64,000 nucleotides of DNA from Burkholderiaceae bacterium (GCA_023150375.1 JAKLLA010000005.1:248001-312000), one strand, 5' to 3'; positions 8,902 through 19,619 are shown, counted from the stretch's first letter. The notes: generated by a model from the sequence alone, not told the origin. Made by a program: numbers and translations.

Positions 8902-10377
8902 ATGACGACGCTGCTGCCGCGCCTCTCGTTTCGCCAGCTCCTGCTGCTGGCCTTCCTGCTGATCGCCGCCCTGCTGTCGGCGGCGTCGCTGCGCAGCCTG
9001 TTCGCCCTCGAGCAGCTGCTCGGCCAGAGCGGGGAGGGCGCCCGGCGCGCGGTCGCCGAGGCGGCCACCGCGCAGCTGCTGCATGAGCGCTCGCTGGCGA
9101 TGGAGCGTGCCGCCCGCCAGTACCAGGTGCTCGGCGATGCGCTGCTGCGCCAGCGCTTCGAGGCCGCCGCCCGGGATGCGGCCCAGGCGCTGGACCGGCT
9201 CGAAGCCGCCGGGCTGCCGCCCGCCCCGATCGCCGCCTGGCGCGACGGGCTGGCCACGCTGCGCGGCCAGCTCGGCGGCCCGGGCGCGATGGGGGCGGAC
9301 CTGGGGCCGGTGTTCCGCCGCCTCGACGCGCTGGATGCCGAGCTGGCCGAGGCGGTGCGGCGTGCCGCCGAGGCGCGCAACGAGCGGCTGGCCGCCGAGC
9401 TGGACGCCGGCCGCATCGACCTGGGGCGGCAGGTGCTGGCCGCCAGTGCGGTGGCGCTGGCGCTGGCCTTTGCCTTCGGGCTCTGGCTGGCTCGACCGCT
9501 CGAGCGCCTCGAGGCGGCGGTGCTGGCGCTGGGCGAGAACCGGCTCGACCAGCCCATCGAGATCCAGGGCCCGCGCGACGTGCGCGCGCTCGGGCGCCGG
9601 CTGGAGTGGCTGCGCCAGCGGCTGGCCGAGCTCGATGCCGATCAGGCCCGCTTCCTGCGCCATGTCTCGCACGAGCTGAAAACCCCGCTGGCGGCGCTGC
9701 GCGAGGGCGTGGCGCTGCTGCAGGAGCAGGTGGCCGGCCCGCTCAGCGAGGGCCAGCGCCAGGTCGCCCGCATCCTGCAGGACAACACCGCGGTGCTGCA
9801 GCGCCAGATCGAGGACCTGCTGCGCTACAACGCCGCCGCCTTCGCGGCGCGGCGGCTCGAGCGCCGGCCCACCGAGCTGGCCGGCCTGCTCGCCGCGTTG
9901 GTGGAGCAGCAGCGCCTGCAGTGGCAGGCGCGCCAGCTGCGCGTCGAGATCCTGGGCGGCCCGCTGCACGCCGAGGTGGACGCCGCCCAGCTCGGCGTGG
10001 CGCTGGGCAACCTGCTGTCCAACGCGATCCGCTTCAGCCCGGTGGGCGGCGGCATCCGCTGGCAGCTGGCCCCGCGGGCCGGGCGGGCCTGCCTCGAGCT
10101 GTCCGACGAGGGGCCGGGCGTGGCGCCGGCCGACCGGGCGCGCATCTTCGAACCCTTCTACCGTGGCGAACGGCAGAATCCCGACGCGCCGCGCGGCAGC
10201 GGCATCGGCCTGTCCATCGTGCAGGAGATCGTCGCGGCCCATGGCGGGCGCGTCGAGCTGCTGCCGGCCAGCGGCGATGCGCCGGCCGACCCCGGCGCTG
10301 CACCGGTCACGGCGGCCCAGGCCGCCGGCGCCCGCTTCCGAATCGAACTCCCTCATGCCTTGCCGAACCCGACCTGA
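8902..10377 (+). CDS. qseE: Sensor histidine kinase of the QseE/GlrK type
   Basis: A 491-aa membrane kinase. TM1 is at about residues 12-32, followed by a roughly 140-residue helical periplasmic domain and TM2 at about 175-195, then HAMP. The dimerisation box F-L-R-H-V-S-H-E-L-K-T-P-L carries the phospho-acceptor His near residue 256. The N and G boxes (L-L-S-N-A-I-R-F; G-S-G-I-G-L-S-I-V near 432) close the ATPase domain. The kinase-lipoprotein-NtrC-type regulator order that follows is the QseE-QseG-QseF (GlrK-GlrR) arrangement of enterobacteria. It should phosphorylate the regulator at 11229. Its 3' end overlaps the next gene by 23 bp. Confidence 0.88.
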   Translation: MTTLLPRLSFRQLLLLAFLLIAALLSAASLRSLFALEQLLGQSGEGARRAVAEAATAQLLHERSLAMERAARQYQVLGDALLRQRFEAAARDAAQALDRLEAAGLPPAPIAAWRDGLATLRGQLGGPGAMGADLGPVFRRLDALDAELAEAVRRAAEARNERLAAELDAGRIDLGRQVLAASAVALALAFAFGLWLARPLERLEAAVLALGENRLDQPIEIQGPRDVRALGRRLEWLRQRLAELDADQARFLRHVSHELKTPLAALREGVALLQEQVAGPLSEGQRQVARILQDNTAVLQRQIEDLLRYNAAAFAARRLERRPTELAGLLAALVEQQRLQWQARQLRVEILGGPLHAEVDAAQLGVALGNLLSNAIRFSPVGGGIRWQLAPRAGRACLELSDEGPGVAPADRARIFEPFYRGERQNPDAPRGSGIGLSIVQEIVAAHGGRVELLPASGDAPADPGAAPVTAAQAAGARFRIELPHALPNPT

Positions 10378-11155
10378 TCCCGGCACGCCCTGGCTGCGCG
10401 CCGGCCGCGCCGCCCTGCTGAGCGGCCTGCTCGCGCTGCTGTCGGCCTGCGCGCTGCTGCCCGCGCCGGCCGGGCCGGGCGAGTCGGCGCGCGACAGCGG
10501 CGCGCCGACCCCATCGCCTGCAGGCGCGCCGGCCGCGCCGGCGGTACCCGCTGCGGCAGCTCCGGCCGCCGCGGCGGCCGCCTCGGCGCCAGCGGGGGCG
10601 GCGTCCGCGGCGGCAGAGGCCCTGCCGTCGGCGTCGGGGGGCGGCCCCGCGGCGGCGGCGTCGGCCCCCATCGCGCCGCCGCGGCCCCTCGATGCGGCCG
10701 ATCTGGCGGTGCGCCGCGTGCTGGCCGCGCACGAGTCGCTGCGCCGCCTGAGCCCGGTCGAGCTGGCGGCGGAAATCACCCGCCTGCAGGCGCAGCTGCC
10801 CGGTGCGGGGCAGGCGCAGTACCCCGCGCTGGCCCTCGAACTGGCGCTGGCCCTGGCGCAGAGCCGGCAGGCCGGCGAGCTGGCCCGGGCGCTGGCGCTG
10901 CTCGAGCCGATCGCCCGCACGCCCAGCCCCGCCCAGCAGCCCTGGCAGCCCATTGCGCGCCTCCTGCAGGCCCGCATCTACGAACAGCGCCGCCAGGAGG
11001 AACTGCTCGAGCGCCTGGCCGCCCAGCTGCGCGACAGCCAGCGCCAGGTCCAGCAGCTGCAGGACAAGCTGGAGGCCCTGAAGGCCATCGAACGCAGCCT
11101 GCTGCAGCGCTCCCCTGGCCTGCCCCCGCCCGCCCCGGGCGCCGTGCGGCCCTGA
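10355..11155 (+). CDS. qseG: QseG-like outer-membrane lipoprotein
   Basis: A 266-aa lipoprotein. A basic N-terminus and a hydrophobic stretch end in the lipobox L-L-S-A-C near residue 31. A long Ala/Pro-rich low-complexity linker (about residues 45-115) follows. The C-terminal part is a helical TPR-like and coiled-coil region ending in Q-R-Q-V-Q-Q-L-Q-D-K-L-E-A-L-K. In enterobacteria QseG sits between the kinase and regulator genes and interacts with the kinase; the same position and lipobox support that role here. The start at 10355 overlaps the kinase 3' end; upstream in-frame ATGs lie inside the kinase and lack signal features. Confidence 0.72.
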   Translation: MPCRTRPDPGTPWLRAGRAALLSGLLALLSACALLPAPAGPGESARDSGAPTPSPAGAPAAPAVPAAAAPAAAAAASAPAGAASAAAEALPSASGGGPAAAASAPIAPPRPLDAADLAVRRVLAAHESLRRLSPVELAAEITRLQAQLPGAGQAQYPALALELALALAQSRQAGELARALALLEPIARTPSPAQQPWQPIARLLQARIYEQRRQEELLERLAAQLRDSQRQVQQLQDKLEALKAIERSLLQRSPGLPPPAPGAVRP

Positions 11156-11228
11156 CAGCCTGTGAACGGGCGCCCCCTTCGCCTGTGCCGACCCCGCCCG
11201 CCCGAACCCCTGCGCCGAGGACGCCCCG

Positions 11229-12641
<1,413 letters not shown>

Positions 12642-12682
12642 CCCCGAAGAATCAGGCGTTTGCGAGGTCCGGGCGGCCCGCC

Positions 12683-12700
12683 TGTCGCCGCGTGGCGACA
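12683..12700. promoter_or_regulatory. Upstream activator site 2, TGTC-N10-GACA
   Basis: TGTCGCCGCGTGGCGACA is the second exact TGTC-N10-GACA palindrome, 67 bp (about six helical turns) after the first and centred near -130 relative to the predicted start. Two sites on the same helix face are the usual design for cooperative binding of an NtrC-class activator. Confidence 0.67.
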
Positions 12701-12794
12701 GATTCCGCCGAATCCGGCCCGCACCTCGGCCACCGGCCTGCCCGCGCCGCCTGGAGGACGGTGCAAGTGCTTGATTCGGCGTGACATTTTCACG

Positions 12795-12810
12795 TTGGCA
12801 CAGGGTTTGC
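12795..12810 (+). promoter_or_regulatory. Sigma-54 promoter of mdoGH
   Basis: TTGGCAC (12795-12801), five bases, then TTGC (12807-12810) reproduces the sigma-54 consensus YTGGCAC-N5-TTGC exactly in the invariant GG and GC positions. Transcription should start near 12,822, giving a leader of about 47 nt to the mdoG start. The two enhancer palindromes and the sigma-54 activator gene immediately upstream support it. Confidence 0.8.
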
Positions 12811-12868
12811 CCGGGGATGGGCGTGCGGCCTGACCGGAGGGCTGCGAACCGACCCGGACCCATCTCCC

Positions 12869-14476
12869 GTGCCCTGTCCTTCCCTGCGGCGCCGTACGTG
12901 CGCCGATCGCGCCGATCGCGCCGATCGCGGCGCGTGGCTGCGCCCCCTCCACCGCCTTCGCCGGGCCGCCGCCGGCCTGGGCCTGGCCGTGCTCGGCGCG
13001 CTGCCCGCCGGCCCGGCGGCGGCGCTGGACTTCGACGCCCTGGCCCGCCATGCCGCGGCACTGGCCGCGCAGCCGCACCAGGAGGCGGCCGACACGCTGC
13101 CGGCGGTGCTGAAGGGGCTGAGCTACGACGAGCTGCGCGACATCCGCTACCGGCCCGAGCGCGCGCTCTGGCGTGATGCCGGGCTGCCCTTCGAGCTGAT
13201 GTTCTTCCCGCTCGGCCGGCAGCAGACCCGGCCCGTGCAGGTGCACGAACTCGGCCCGCAGGGTGCGCGCGAGCTGGCCTACGACCCGGGCGTCTTCGAC
13301 TTCGGCCGCAACCGCCCCGAGGTGGCGACCGCCCGGGCGCCCGGCTGGGCCGGCTGGCGGGTGCACTACGCGCTCAACGATCCGGCCTGGCGCGACGAGC
13401 TGGCGGTCTTCCTGGGCGCCAGCTACTTCCGCGCGCTCGGCCGCGGGCAGCGCTACGGGCTGTCCGCGCGCGGCCTGGCCCTCGACACCGTGGGCGGGCA
13501 GGGCGAGGAGTTCCCGCGTTTCACCCGCTTCTGGATCGAGCGCCCCGCGCCCGGCGCCACCGCGCTGAAGCTGCTGGCCCTGCTCGAGTCCCCGCGGGCG
13601 GTGGGCGCCTGGCAGTTCACGATCCAACCCGGCGACGAGACGGTGATGGAGGTGCGCGCGCGGCTCTACCTGCGTGCGCCGGTGGCCACGCTGGGGCTGG
13701 TGCCGCTGACCAGCATGTTCCTGCACGGCGAGAACCAGCCCAGCGCGCAGGACTTCCGCCCCGAGGTGCACGACTCCGACGGCCTGCTGATCGCCAGCCG
13801 CAGCGGCGAATGGCTCTGGCGCCCGCTGTTCAACCCGAAGGCGCCGCTGGTGAGCAGCTTCAGCCTGCCCGGGCTGGCCGGCTTCGGCCTGATGCAGCGC
13901 GACCGCCGCCACGCCGCCTACGAGGACCCGGAGGCCCTGTACGAGCGCCGCCCCAGCGTCTGGGTCGAGCCGCTGGGCGACTGGGGCCCCGGCCAGGTCC
14001 AGCTGCTGCTGCTGCCCACGCCCGACGAGACGCACGACAACGTCGCCGCCTGGTGGAGCCCGGCACACCCGCCCGCACCGGGCCAGCCGCTGGACATCGC
14101 CTACCGCCTGCGCTGGCAGGGCGATGCGCCGACCCGCCCGCCCGGCGGCTGGACCGTGCAGAGCCGGCGCGGCCGCGGCTGGGCCGAGCCGGCGCCCGGC
14201 GAGCTGCAGTTCATCGTCGACTTCGACGGCCCGGCGCTGCGGGCCCTGCCGGCCGAGGCCGCCGTGCAGGCCGTGGCCAGCCTGGGCCACGACGCCCCGC
14301 CCGGCACCCGGCTGCTCGAACAGCACGCCTGGCGCCACCCCGTCACCGGCGCCTGGCGCATGGCGCTGCGCGTGCTGCGCCCCCAGCGCGCGCAACCGCT
14401 GGAGCTGCGCGCCTTCCTGCGCTTTGGCACTCACACCCTGACCGAGACATGGACCACGCTGCTGCCTCCCGAATGA
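12869..14476 (+). CDS. mdoG: Periplasmic glucan biosynthesis protein MdoG/OpgG
   Basis: OpgG acts in the periplasm on the linear glucan backbone of osmoregulated periplasmic glucans, adding or processing beta-1,6 branches. The 535-aa product starts with GTG at 12869. A Sec signal (hydrophobic stretch about residues 32-52, A-A-L-D after the cleavage region) precedes the mature MdoG domain, with L-D-F-D-A-L-A-R at its start and blocks such as Y-D-E-L-R-D-I-R-Y and E-F-P-R-F-T-R-F-W-I-E-R. The N-terminus contains a triplicated 9-bp repeat (CGCCGATCG, 12901-12927), and the ribosome-binding site is weak, so the start is uncertain. It is coupled to mdoH by ATGA (14473-14476). Confidence 0.92.
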   Translation: MPCPSLRRRTCADRADRADRGAWLRPLHRLRRAAAGLGLAVLGALPAGPAAALDFDALARHAAALAAQPHQEAADTLPAVLKGLSYDELRDIRYRPERALWRDAGLPFELMFFPLGRQQTRPVQVHELGPQGARELAYDPGVFDFGRNRPEVATARAPGWAGWRVHYALNDPAWRDELAVFLGASYFRALGRGQRYGLSARGLALDTVGGQGEEFPRFTRFWIERPAPGATALKLLALLESPRAVGAWQFTIQPGDETVMEVRARLYLRAPVATLGLVPLTSMFLHGENQPSAQDFRPEVHDSDGLLIASRSGEWLWRPLFNPKAPLVSSFSLPGLAGFGLMQRDRRHAAYEDPEALYERRPSVWVEPLGDWGPGQVQLLLLPTPDETHDNVAAWWSPAHPPAPGQPLDIAYRLRWQGDAPTRPPGGWTVQSRRGRGWAEPAPGELQFIVDFDGPALRALPAEAAVQAVASLGHDAPPGTRLLEQHAWRHPVTGAWRMALRVLRPQRAQPLELRAFLRFGTHTLTETWTTLLPPE

Positions 14477-16635
14477 ACCCCGGCGCCCCGTCCGGACACG
14501 CGCTGCGCGCCTCGGTGGGCGCGGGGCCGAGCATGCCGCCCATCCGCCGCGGCAGCATGGTCGCGCAGCCCTGGCTGGGCTTCTGGCGCGGCCTGGCCGC
14601 TGCTCTGCTGGGGCGCCACCGCGCTGCCCCGACCCCGACCGCCGCCTGGGTGGGGCGCCAGCGCTGGGAGCGCGCCGCGCAGCGGCGCCGGCGCCTGCTG
14701 CTCGCGCTGGTGACGGCGTCGGCCGCCGGCGCCGCCCTGCTCGCCGAAGCGGCCCTGCCCGCCACACTGCCGGACGGTCTGCGCGCGCTGGAACTGGGCC
14801 TGTTCGCGCTGCTCTTCGCCTGGGTGGCGGCCGGCTTCTTCACCGCGCTGATGGGCGCCTGGGTGCTCTGGCGCGGCGACGCGCATGCGCTGTCGGCCCG
14901 CGAGGTCCGGCAGGCCGGCGCCGGCCCGATCGATGCGGCGGCGCGCACCGCCCTGGTGATGCCGATCTGCAACGAACAGGTCGGCACCGTCTTCGCCGGC
15001 CTGCGCGCCACCTGCGAATCGCTGGCCGCCACCGGCGCGGCCGGACTGTTCGACGTCTACCTGCTCTCCGACAGCAGCGACCCCGCCATCCGCGCCGCCG
15101 AGCTGGCCGCCTGGGCCGAACTGCGTGCCACCTTCGGGCCCGGCTGGCGCATCCACTACCGCTGGCGCACCCTGCGGCGCAAGCGCAAGGCCGGCAACGT
15201 GGCCGACTTCTGCCGCCGCTGGGGCCGCGACTACCGCTACATGGTGGTGCTGGATGCCGACAGCGTCATGAGCGGCGACGCCCTGGTGACCCTGCTGCGG
15301 CTGATGGAGCGCCACCCCGAGGTCGGCATCCTGCAGAGTGCGCCGCTGGCCTGCGGCCTGGACACCCTGCACGCCCGTGCCCAGCAGTTCGCGCAGCGGG
15401 TGGTCGGGCGGCTCTACACCGCCGGCATGCAGTACTGGCAGCTCGGCGAGTCGCACTACTGGGGCCACAACGCCATCCTGCGCGTCGAGCCCTTCATGCG
15501 CCACTGCGCCCTGGCCCCGCTGCCCGGGCGCGGCGGGCTGGCCGGCGAGATCCTCTCGCACGACTTCGTCGAGGCCGCGCTGATGCGCCGCGCCGGCTGG
15601 CAGGTCTGGCTGGTGCAGGACCTGCCCGGCAGCTGGGAGCAGCAGCCGCCCAACCTGCTCGACGAACTGCAGCGCGACCGCCGCTGGTGCCAGGGCAACC
15701 TGCAGAACCTGCGCCTGGTGGCCGAGCCCGGCCTGCACCCGGTGCACCGCGCCATGCTGCTCACCGGCGCGATGGCCTACCTCTCCGCGCCGCTGTGGCT
15801 GGGCTTCGTGCTGCTGGGCAGCTGGCTGTGGCTGCAGTCGGGGCCCGGCGGGCTCGGGCTGGCCGGCAACTCGCCCCAGGGCCTGCTGCTCTGGCTGGCC
15901 ACGCTGGCCATGCTGGTGCTGCCGCGCGCCCTGGGCGTGGCGGCCCTCGTCGTCACCGGCCGCGCCGCGGCCCACGGCGGCACGCGCCGGCTGCTGGGCA
16001 GCGCCGCGCTCGAGGCCCTGCTGTCGCTGCTGCAGGCACCGCTGCGCATGCTGGCGCACAGCCTGTTCGTGCTGGGCGCGCTCACCGGGCTGAAGCTGGA
16101 CTGGAAGTCGCCCCCGCGCGAAGCCAGCGCCGTGCCCTGGACCGACGCCCTGCGCCGCTTCGGCCTGGCCGGTCTGGCGGCTGCGGCCGCCCTGGCCGCC
16201 CTGGCCCTGCAGGATCCCCGCGCCGCCCTGTGGCTGCTGCCGCTGGCCGGCCCGCTGCTGCTGGCCGTGCCCTTCACCGTCTGGACCAGCCGCCGCCTGC
16301 CCGGCCGCTGGCTGCGCCGCCGCGGCTGGCTGCTGCTGCCCGAAGAACGCCAGGCCCCCGCCGTGCTCGAACGCGCCTGGCAGCTCGCCCGTCAGGCCCG
16401 CCCGGCCCCGCAGTGGCGCGACGTGCTGCACGACCCCTGGCTGTTCGACGTGGTGCGCGCCGCCATGGGCCGCCGCGACACCGCCTGGGGCAGCCGCGGC
16501 CAGGCCCGCCACCGCCTGCTGCGCGGCCTGGCCGACGCCGACGCCGACCACCTCGGCGCCCGCGACCGCCTGCGCCTGCTCAGCGAGCCGCAGCAGATCA
16601 CGCGCCTGCGTGATCAGGTGGCGGCGGCGGGGTGA
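14473..16635 (+). CDS. mdoH: Glucans biosynthesis glucosyltransferase MdoH/OpgH
   Basis: A 720-aa inner-membrane family 2 glycosyltransferase that polymerises UDP-glucose into the beta-1,2 glucan backbone and exports it. Two N-terminal TM segments (about 80-130) precede the cytosolic catalytic domain. That domain has V-M-P-I-C-N-E at its start, L-D-A-D-S near residue 260, and the processivity motif Q-R-D-R-R-W near residue 400. Several TM segments follow (about 430-620). The start is chosen at 14473 because it overlaps the mdoG stop and the frame upstream is a shadow of mdoG. It shares the sigma-54 promoter at 12795. Confidence 0.94.
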   Translation: MNPGAPSGHALRASVGAGPSMPPIRRGSMVAQPWLGFWRGLAAALLGRHRAAPTPTAAWVGRQRWERAAQRRRRLLLALVTASAAGAALLAEAALPATLPDGLRALELGLFALLFAWVAAGFFTALMGAWVLWRGDAHALSAREVRQAGAGPIDAAARTALVMPICNEQVGTVFAGLRATCESLAATGAAGLFDVYLLSDSSDPAIRAAELAAWAELRATFGPGWRIHYRWRTLRRKRKAGNVADFCRRWGRDYRYMVVLDADSVMSGDALVTLLRLMERHPEVGILQSAPLACGLDTLHARAQQFAQRVVGRLYTAGMQYWQLGESHYWGHNAILRVEPFMRHCALAPLPGRGGLAGEILSHDFVEAALMRRAGWQVWLVQDLPGSWEQQPPNLLDELQRDRRWCQGNLQNLRLVAEPGLHPVHRAMLLTGAMAYLSAPLWLGFVLLGSWLWLQSGPGGLGLAGNSPQGLLLWLATLAMLVLPRALGVAALVVTGRAAAHGGTRRLLGSAALEALLSLLQAPLRMLAHSLFVLGALTGLKLDWKSPPREASAVPWTDALRRFGLAGLAAAAALAALALQDPRAALWLLPLAGPLLLAVPFTVWTSRRLPGRWLRRRGWLLLPEERQAPAVLERAWQLARQARPAPQWRDVLHDPWLFDVVRAAMGRRDTAWGSRGQARHRLLRGLADADADHLGARDRLRLLSEPQQITRLRDQVAAAG

Positions 16636-16646
16636 GGGGAGGGGGC

Positions 16647-16662
16647 CGGCGCGCTGGCGCCG
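16647..16662 (+). terminator. Possible hairpin terminator after mdoH
   Basis: CGGCGC-GCTG-GCGCCG forms a 6-bp GC stem 11 nt after the mdoH stop. No T-run follows, so it may only stabilise the mRNA end or act weakly. Confidence 0.3.
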
Positions 16663-16820
16663 ACGCTTCCACCGGCCGCCCAGGCCGTCGTGCGCGCCCC
16701 ACGTGCCCAGGGGGCCTTCGCGCGGAAATCGCCTGCCGGGGGACGTGCTCACCTGGAAGGCGACCGGCCCCGGTGTAACCTGCGCGGACCGCTGGCGTCA
16801 TGCCGGCGAGGAGTGGGGGC

Positions 16821-16985
16821 GTGGCCATCACCGGGACCGACGTCAGCGGCATCACGGACGACGACGCCGAGGCGTTCGACGACAAGATGGAGCGGCTGAC
16901 GGCCCAACTTGCCGAACAGATGGCCAAGGGGGCTGCGCTGGATGCCGTGATTCGGGAGAAGCTGAGCGCCTTGGGCTACGCTGTC
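16821..16985 (+). pseudogene. Remnant of an HsdM-type methyltransferase C-terminus
   Basis: The frame encodes A-F-D-D-K-M-E-R-L-T-A-Q-L-A-E-Q-M-A-K-G-A-A-L-D then A-V-I-R-E-K-L-S-A-L-G-Y. This resembles the extreme C-terminus of type I restriction HsdM subunits (F-x-E-K-M-x-R-L-T-x-x-L ... x-I-R-x-N-L-x-x-L-G-Y). Nothing upstream encodes the rest of HsdM. Bases 16914-16954 recur at 17638-17678 with 36 of 41 identical. The piece lies just before the second VapBC pair and is probably a gene fossil split by its arrival. The family assignment is from recall of the motif. Confidence 0.45.
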
Positions 16986-17008
16986 CGACGAAAGAATGGA
17001 GCACGACG

Positions 17009-17272
17009 ATGTTGCACACCTACGAAGCCCTGCTGCAGCCCGACGGGCGACTGCAGTTCCTGGACCCGCCGGTGGGCGAGACGCTCAGGCCTCGGCGCGT
17101 GCTGGTGACGTTCACCCAGGAGTCTGTTGTCGCAGCGCCTGCCACGGCAACGCCGCCGGGCAGCCAGCCGACACCGGACTGGGCGCGCTTCGTGGGTGCA
17201 CTCGCCGACTCGCCAAACTGGAATGGCGACCCGGTCGCCATTCAGGAGGAGATGCGCCGTGAATGGGATTGA
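17009..17272 (+). CDS. Putative antitoxin of the second VapBC-type pair
   Basis: An 87-aa protein starting M-L-H-T-Y-E-A-L-L-Q-P-D-G-R-L-Q-F-L, an AbrB/swapped-hairpin-like short beta segment. A Pro/Thr-rich linker follows, with an acidic helical C-terminus ending E-E-M-R-R-E-W-D, a common antitoxin tail. It overlaps the PIN toxin start by 14 bp and so is its likely partner. The start at 17009 is the first ATG giving the beta segment; no strong Shine-Dalgarno precedes it. Assignment rests mainly on context. Confidence 0.7.
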   Translation: MLHTYEALLQPDGRLQFLDPPVGETLRPRRVLVTFTQESVVAAPATATPPGSQPTPDWARFVGALADSPNWNGDPVAIQEEMRREWD

Positions 17273-17639
17273 GCATCTCCTCGACACCAATGTGCTCATC
17301 GGCCTGCTCAAGGGCCATGAGCCCGCGCAGCGGCTCGCCAGCGAAGCCGGACTGTCCCTTCGCCGCGCGGGCATCAGCCAGATCTCACGCATCGAGCTGC
17401 TGGGCTTTCCGGCCTTGAGCCAACAAGAGGAGCAGCAATGCCTCGCTCTGCTGGATCTCTGCCAGATGGTTCACATCACCGACGCGGTGGAGACAAAGGC
17501 CATCGCCCTGCGCCGCACAGGCAAGCTCAAGCTGCCCGATGCCATCGTGGCCGCCAGCGCCCTGGCCACGGGCGCGCGCCTGCTCACACTGGATGAGCGA
17601 TTGGTCCGGGCAATGGCCGAGCAGGCGGGGCAGAGCTGA
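17259..17639 (+). CDS. PIN-domain toxin (VapC-like) of the second pair
   Basis: A 126-aa PIN-domain ribonuclease. The acidic residues are in H-L-L-D-T-N-V-L-I (about residue 9), S-R-I-E-L-L-G (about residue 46), L-P-D-A-I-V-A (about residue 94) and L-D-E-R-L (about residue 114). GTG at 17259 is chosen because a perfect AGGAGG (17244-17249) sits nine bases upstream and the core begins at residue 5; earlier in-frame ATGs overlap the antitoxin heavily. The TGA stop is the first base pairs of a 41-bp repeat also present upstream of the operon (16914-16954), hinting how the module inserted. Confidence 0.87.
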   Translation: MNGIEHLLDTNVLIGLLKGHEPAQRLASEAGLSLRRAGISQISRIELLGFPALSQQEEQQCLALLDLCQMVHITDAVETKAIALRRTGKLKLPDAIVAASALATGARLLTLDERLVRAMAEQAGQS

Positions 17640-17678
17640 GCAGATGGTCAAGGGGGCGGAGCTGGATGCGGTGATTCG
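17638..17678 (+). repeat. Second copy of the 41-bp HsdM-tail repeat
   Basis: The sequence differs from 16914-16954 at five positions and encodes the same peptide block, E-Q-M-V-K-G-A-E-L-D-A-V-I-R. It begins at the vapC stop codon, so the two copies bracket the toxin-antitoxin operon as imperfect direct repeats. From here to 17860 I see no gene. Confidence 0.6.
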
Positions 17679-17860
17679 CACCGTGTCCGCCGGGCGAAAC
17701 CTACCGCTGGCGACATCATCTTCACCCGCGAGGCGCCTATGGGCGGCCGAGTGGGTCGCTTCTTAGGCGCTTGCAGTTCGCCGCGGTCCGGCAATGCGCC
17801 TTGTCGGTGCCTCGATCGCTTGCTCGGCCTCCGGCCCTCTTCGCACCGATCCCCAAAACA

Positions 17861-17886
17861 ATCGAGGCGCCCGCAGGCGCCTCGAT
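17861..17886 (-). terminator. Rho-independent terminator of the actP operon
   Basis: ATCGAGGCGCC-CGCA-GGCGCCTCGAT is a perfect 11-bp stem about 50 nt beyond the actP stop. On the minus strand it is followed by TGTTTTGG, a short T-rich tract. Confidence 0.75.
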
Positions 17887-17933
17887 CTTCATTTCAACCA
17901 GCGGGGCAGGGCCCCGCTGGCGGCGGGTGCGCG

Positions 17934-19619
17934 TCAGTGGCTCGACGCGGCAGCGGCGCCGTAGCCGGTCTGGGCCCGGACGAACTGGTCGTCGAAGGCT
18001 TCCTTTTCCTTCACGGCACTGGCGCTGCTGTCGGTGACGGACACCAGCCAGCAGACCAGGAAGGCCAGCGGCATCGAGAACAGGGCCGGCTGGTCGTAGG
18101 GGAACAGCGGGGCGGCATTGCCGAACACCGTGACCCACACCGACTTGGACATCACCACCAGGGCCACTGCGGTGAACAGGCCGACGTAGCCGCCGGCCAG
18201 CGCGCCGCGGGTGGTCAGGCCCTTCCAGTACATCGACAGGATCAGCACCGGGAAGTTGCTGGAGGCGGCGATGCCGAAGGCCAGGCCGACCATGAAGGCG
18301 ACGTTCTGCTTCTCGAAGGCGATGCCCAGCACCACGGCGACCACGCCCAGGGCGACGGTGGCCATGCGCGAGACCTTCATCTCGTCGGCTTCGCTGGCCT
18401 GGCCCTTCTTGATGACGCGGGCATACAGGTCGTGCGACACCGCCGAGGCACCGGCCAGCGCCAGGCCCGAGACCACCGCCAGGATGGTGGCAAAGGCCAC
18501 CGCGGCCAGGAAGCCCAGCAGCAGGTTGCCGCCCACGGCCTTGGACAGGTGCATCGCCACCATGTTGCCGCCACCGATGAGCTTGCCGCCGACCTGGCCG
18601 CCCTCGAAGAACTCGGGGTTCTGGCCGACGATCAGGATGGCGCACAGGCCCATCAGGAAGATGACGTTGAAGAAGTAGGCGATGAAGCCCGAGGCGTAGA
18701 GCACCGACTTGCGTGCTTCCTTGGCGTCGGTGACGGTGAAGAAGCGCATCAGGATGTGCGGCAGACCGGCGGTGCCGAACATCAGGCCCAGCGCCAGCGA
18801 CACGGCGGTGACCGGGTCGGCGGTGAGCTTGCCGGGGCTGAGGATCTTCCAGCCGTCCTTGTGGGCCTCGGTGGCGCGGGTGATGACCTCGGTGTAGCTG
18901 AAGCCGAACTGGCTCATGGCCAGCAGCATGACCAGCGTGCCGCCGGCCAGCAGCATGCAGGCCTTGATGATCTGCACCCAGGTGGTGGCGAGCATGCCGC
19001 CCTTGATGACGTACACCGTCATCAGCGCGCCCACGGCGACCACGGCCACGGCGTAGTCGAGGCCGAAGAGCAGCTTGATCAGCTGGCCGGCACCCACCAT
19101 CTGCGCGATCAGGTAGAAGCAGACCACGGTCAGCGAGCCGATCGAGGCCATGGTGCGCACCTTGCCCTGGTCGAGCCGGTAGGCGGTGATGTCGGCGAAG
19201 GTGAAGCGGCCCAGGTTGCGCAGGCGCTCGGCCATCATGAACAGGATCAGCGGCCAGCCGACGAAGAAGCAGATCATGTAGATGTAGCCGTCCAGGCCGG
19301 CCGCGTAGGTCATCGCGGTCAGGCCCAGCAGCGTGGCGGCGGACATGTAGTCACCGGCAATGGCCAGGCCATTCTGGAAACCGGTGATGCCGCCGCCGGC
19401 GGTGTAGAAGTCCGCGGCCGACTTGGTGCGGTTGGACGCCCAGTAGGTGATGCCCATCGTCGCGGCGACGAAGACCAGGAACATCACGATGGCGTGCAGG
19501 TTCAGCGGCTGCTTCTCGGTGGCCTCGACCGCCGGGCCGGCCCAGGCCAGCGCCTGGACGCCGAGCGCGGTCAGGCCGGCGGCCAGGCGGGGCAGGGTGG
19601 CAGAGGGTCGGCGGCTCAT
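17934..19619 (-). CDS. actP: Acetate permease ActP (sodium:solute symporter family)
   Basis: A 561-aa integral membrane cation:acetate symporter of the SSS family, taking up short-chain monocarboxylates. A signal-like N-terminal segment (residues 1-28) is followed by about 13 TM helices. Family blocks include [16 protein letters not shown] and [16 protein letters not shown] (about residues 60-100), the sodium-site region of the LeuT fold. It follows the DUF485 gene, overlapping it by 4 bp (19616-19619), as in the yjcH-actP pair of enterobacteria. It ends at the strong terminator near 17861. Confidence 0.93.
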   Translation of the reverse strand: MSRRPSATLPRLAAGLTALGVQALAWAGPAVEATEKQPLNLHAIVMFLVFVAATMGITYWASNRTKSAADFYTAGGGITGFQNGLAIAGDYMSAATLLGLTAMTYAAGLDGYIYMICFFVGWPLILFMMAERLRNLGRFTFADITAYRLDQGKVRTMASIGSLTVVCFYLIAQMVGAGQLIKLLFGLDYAVAVVAVGALMTVYVIKGGMLATTWVQIIKACMLLAGGTLVMLLAMSQFGFSYTEVITRATEAHKDGWKILSPGKLTADPVTAVSLALGLMFGTAGLPHILMRFFTVTDAKEARKSVLYASGFIAYFFNVIFLMGLCAILIVGQNPEFFEGGQVGGKLIGGGNMVAMHLSKAVGGNLLLGFLAAVAFATILAVVSGLALAGASAVSHDLYARVIKKGQASEADEMKVSRMATVALGVVAVVLGIAFEKQNVAFMVGLAFGIAASSNFPVLILSMYWKGLTTRGALAGGYVGLFTAVALVVMSKSVWVTVFGNAAPLFPYDQPALFSMPLAFLVCWLVSVTDSSASAVKEKEAFDDQFVRAQTGYGAAAASSH

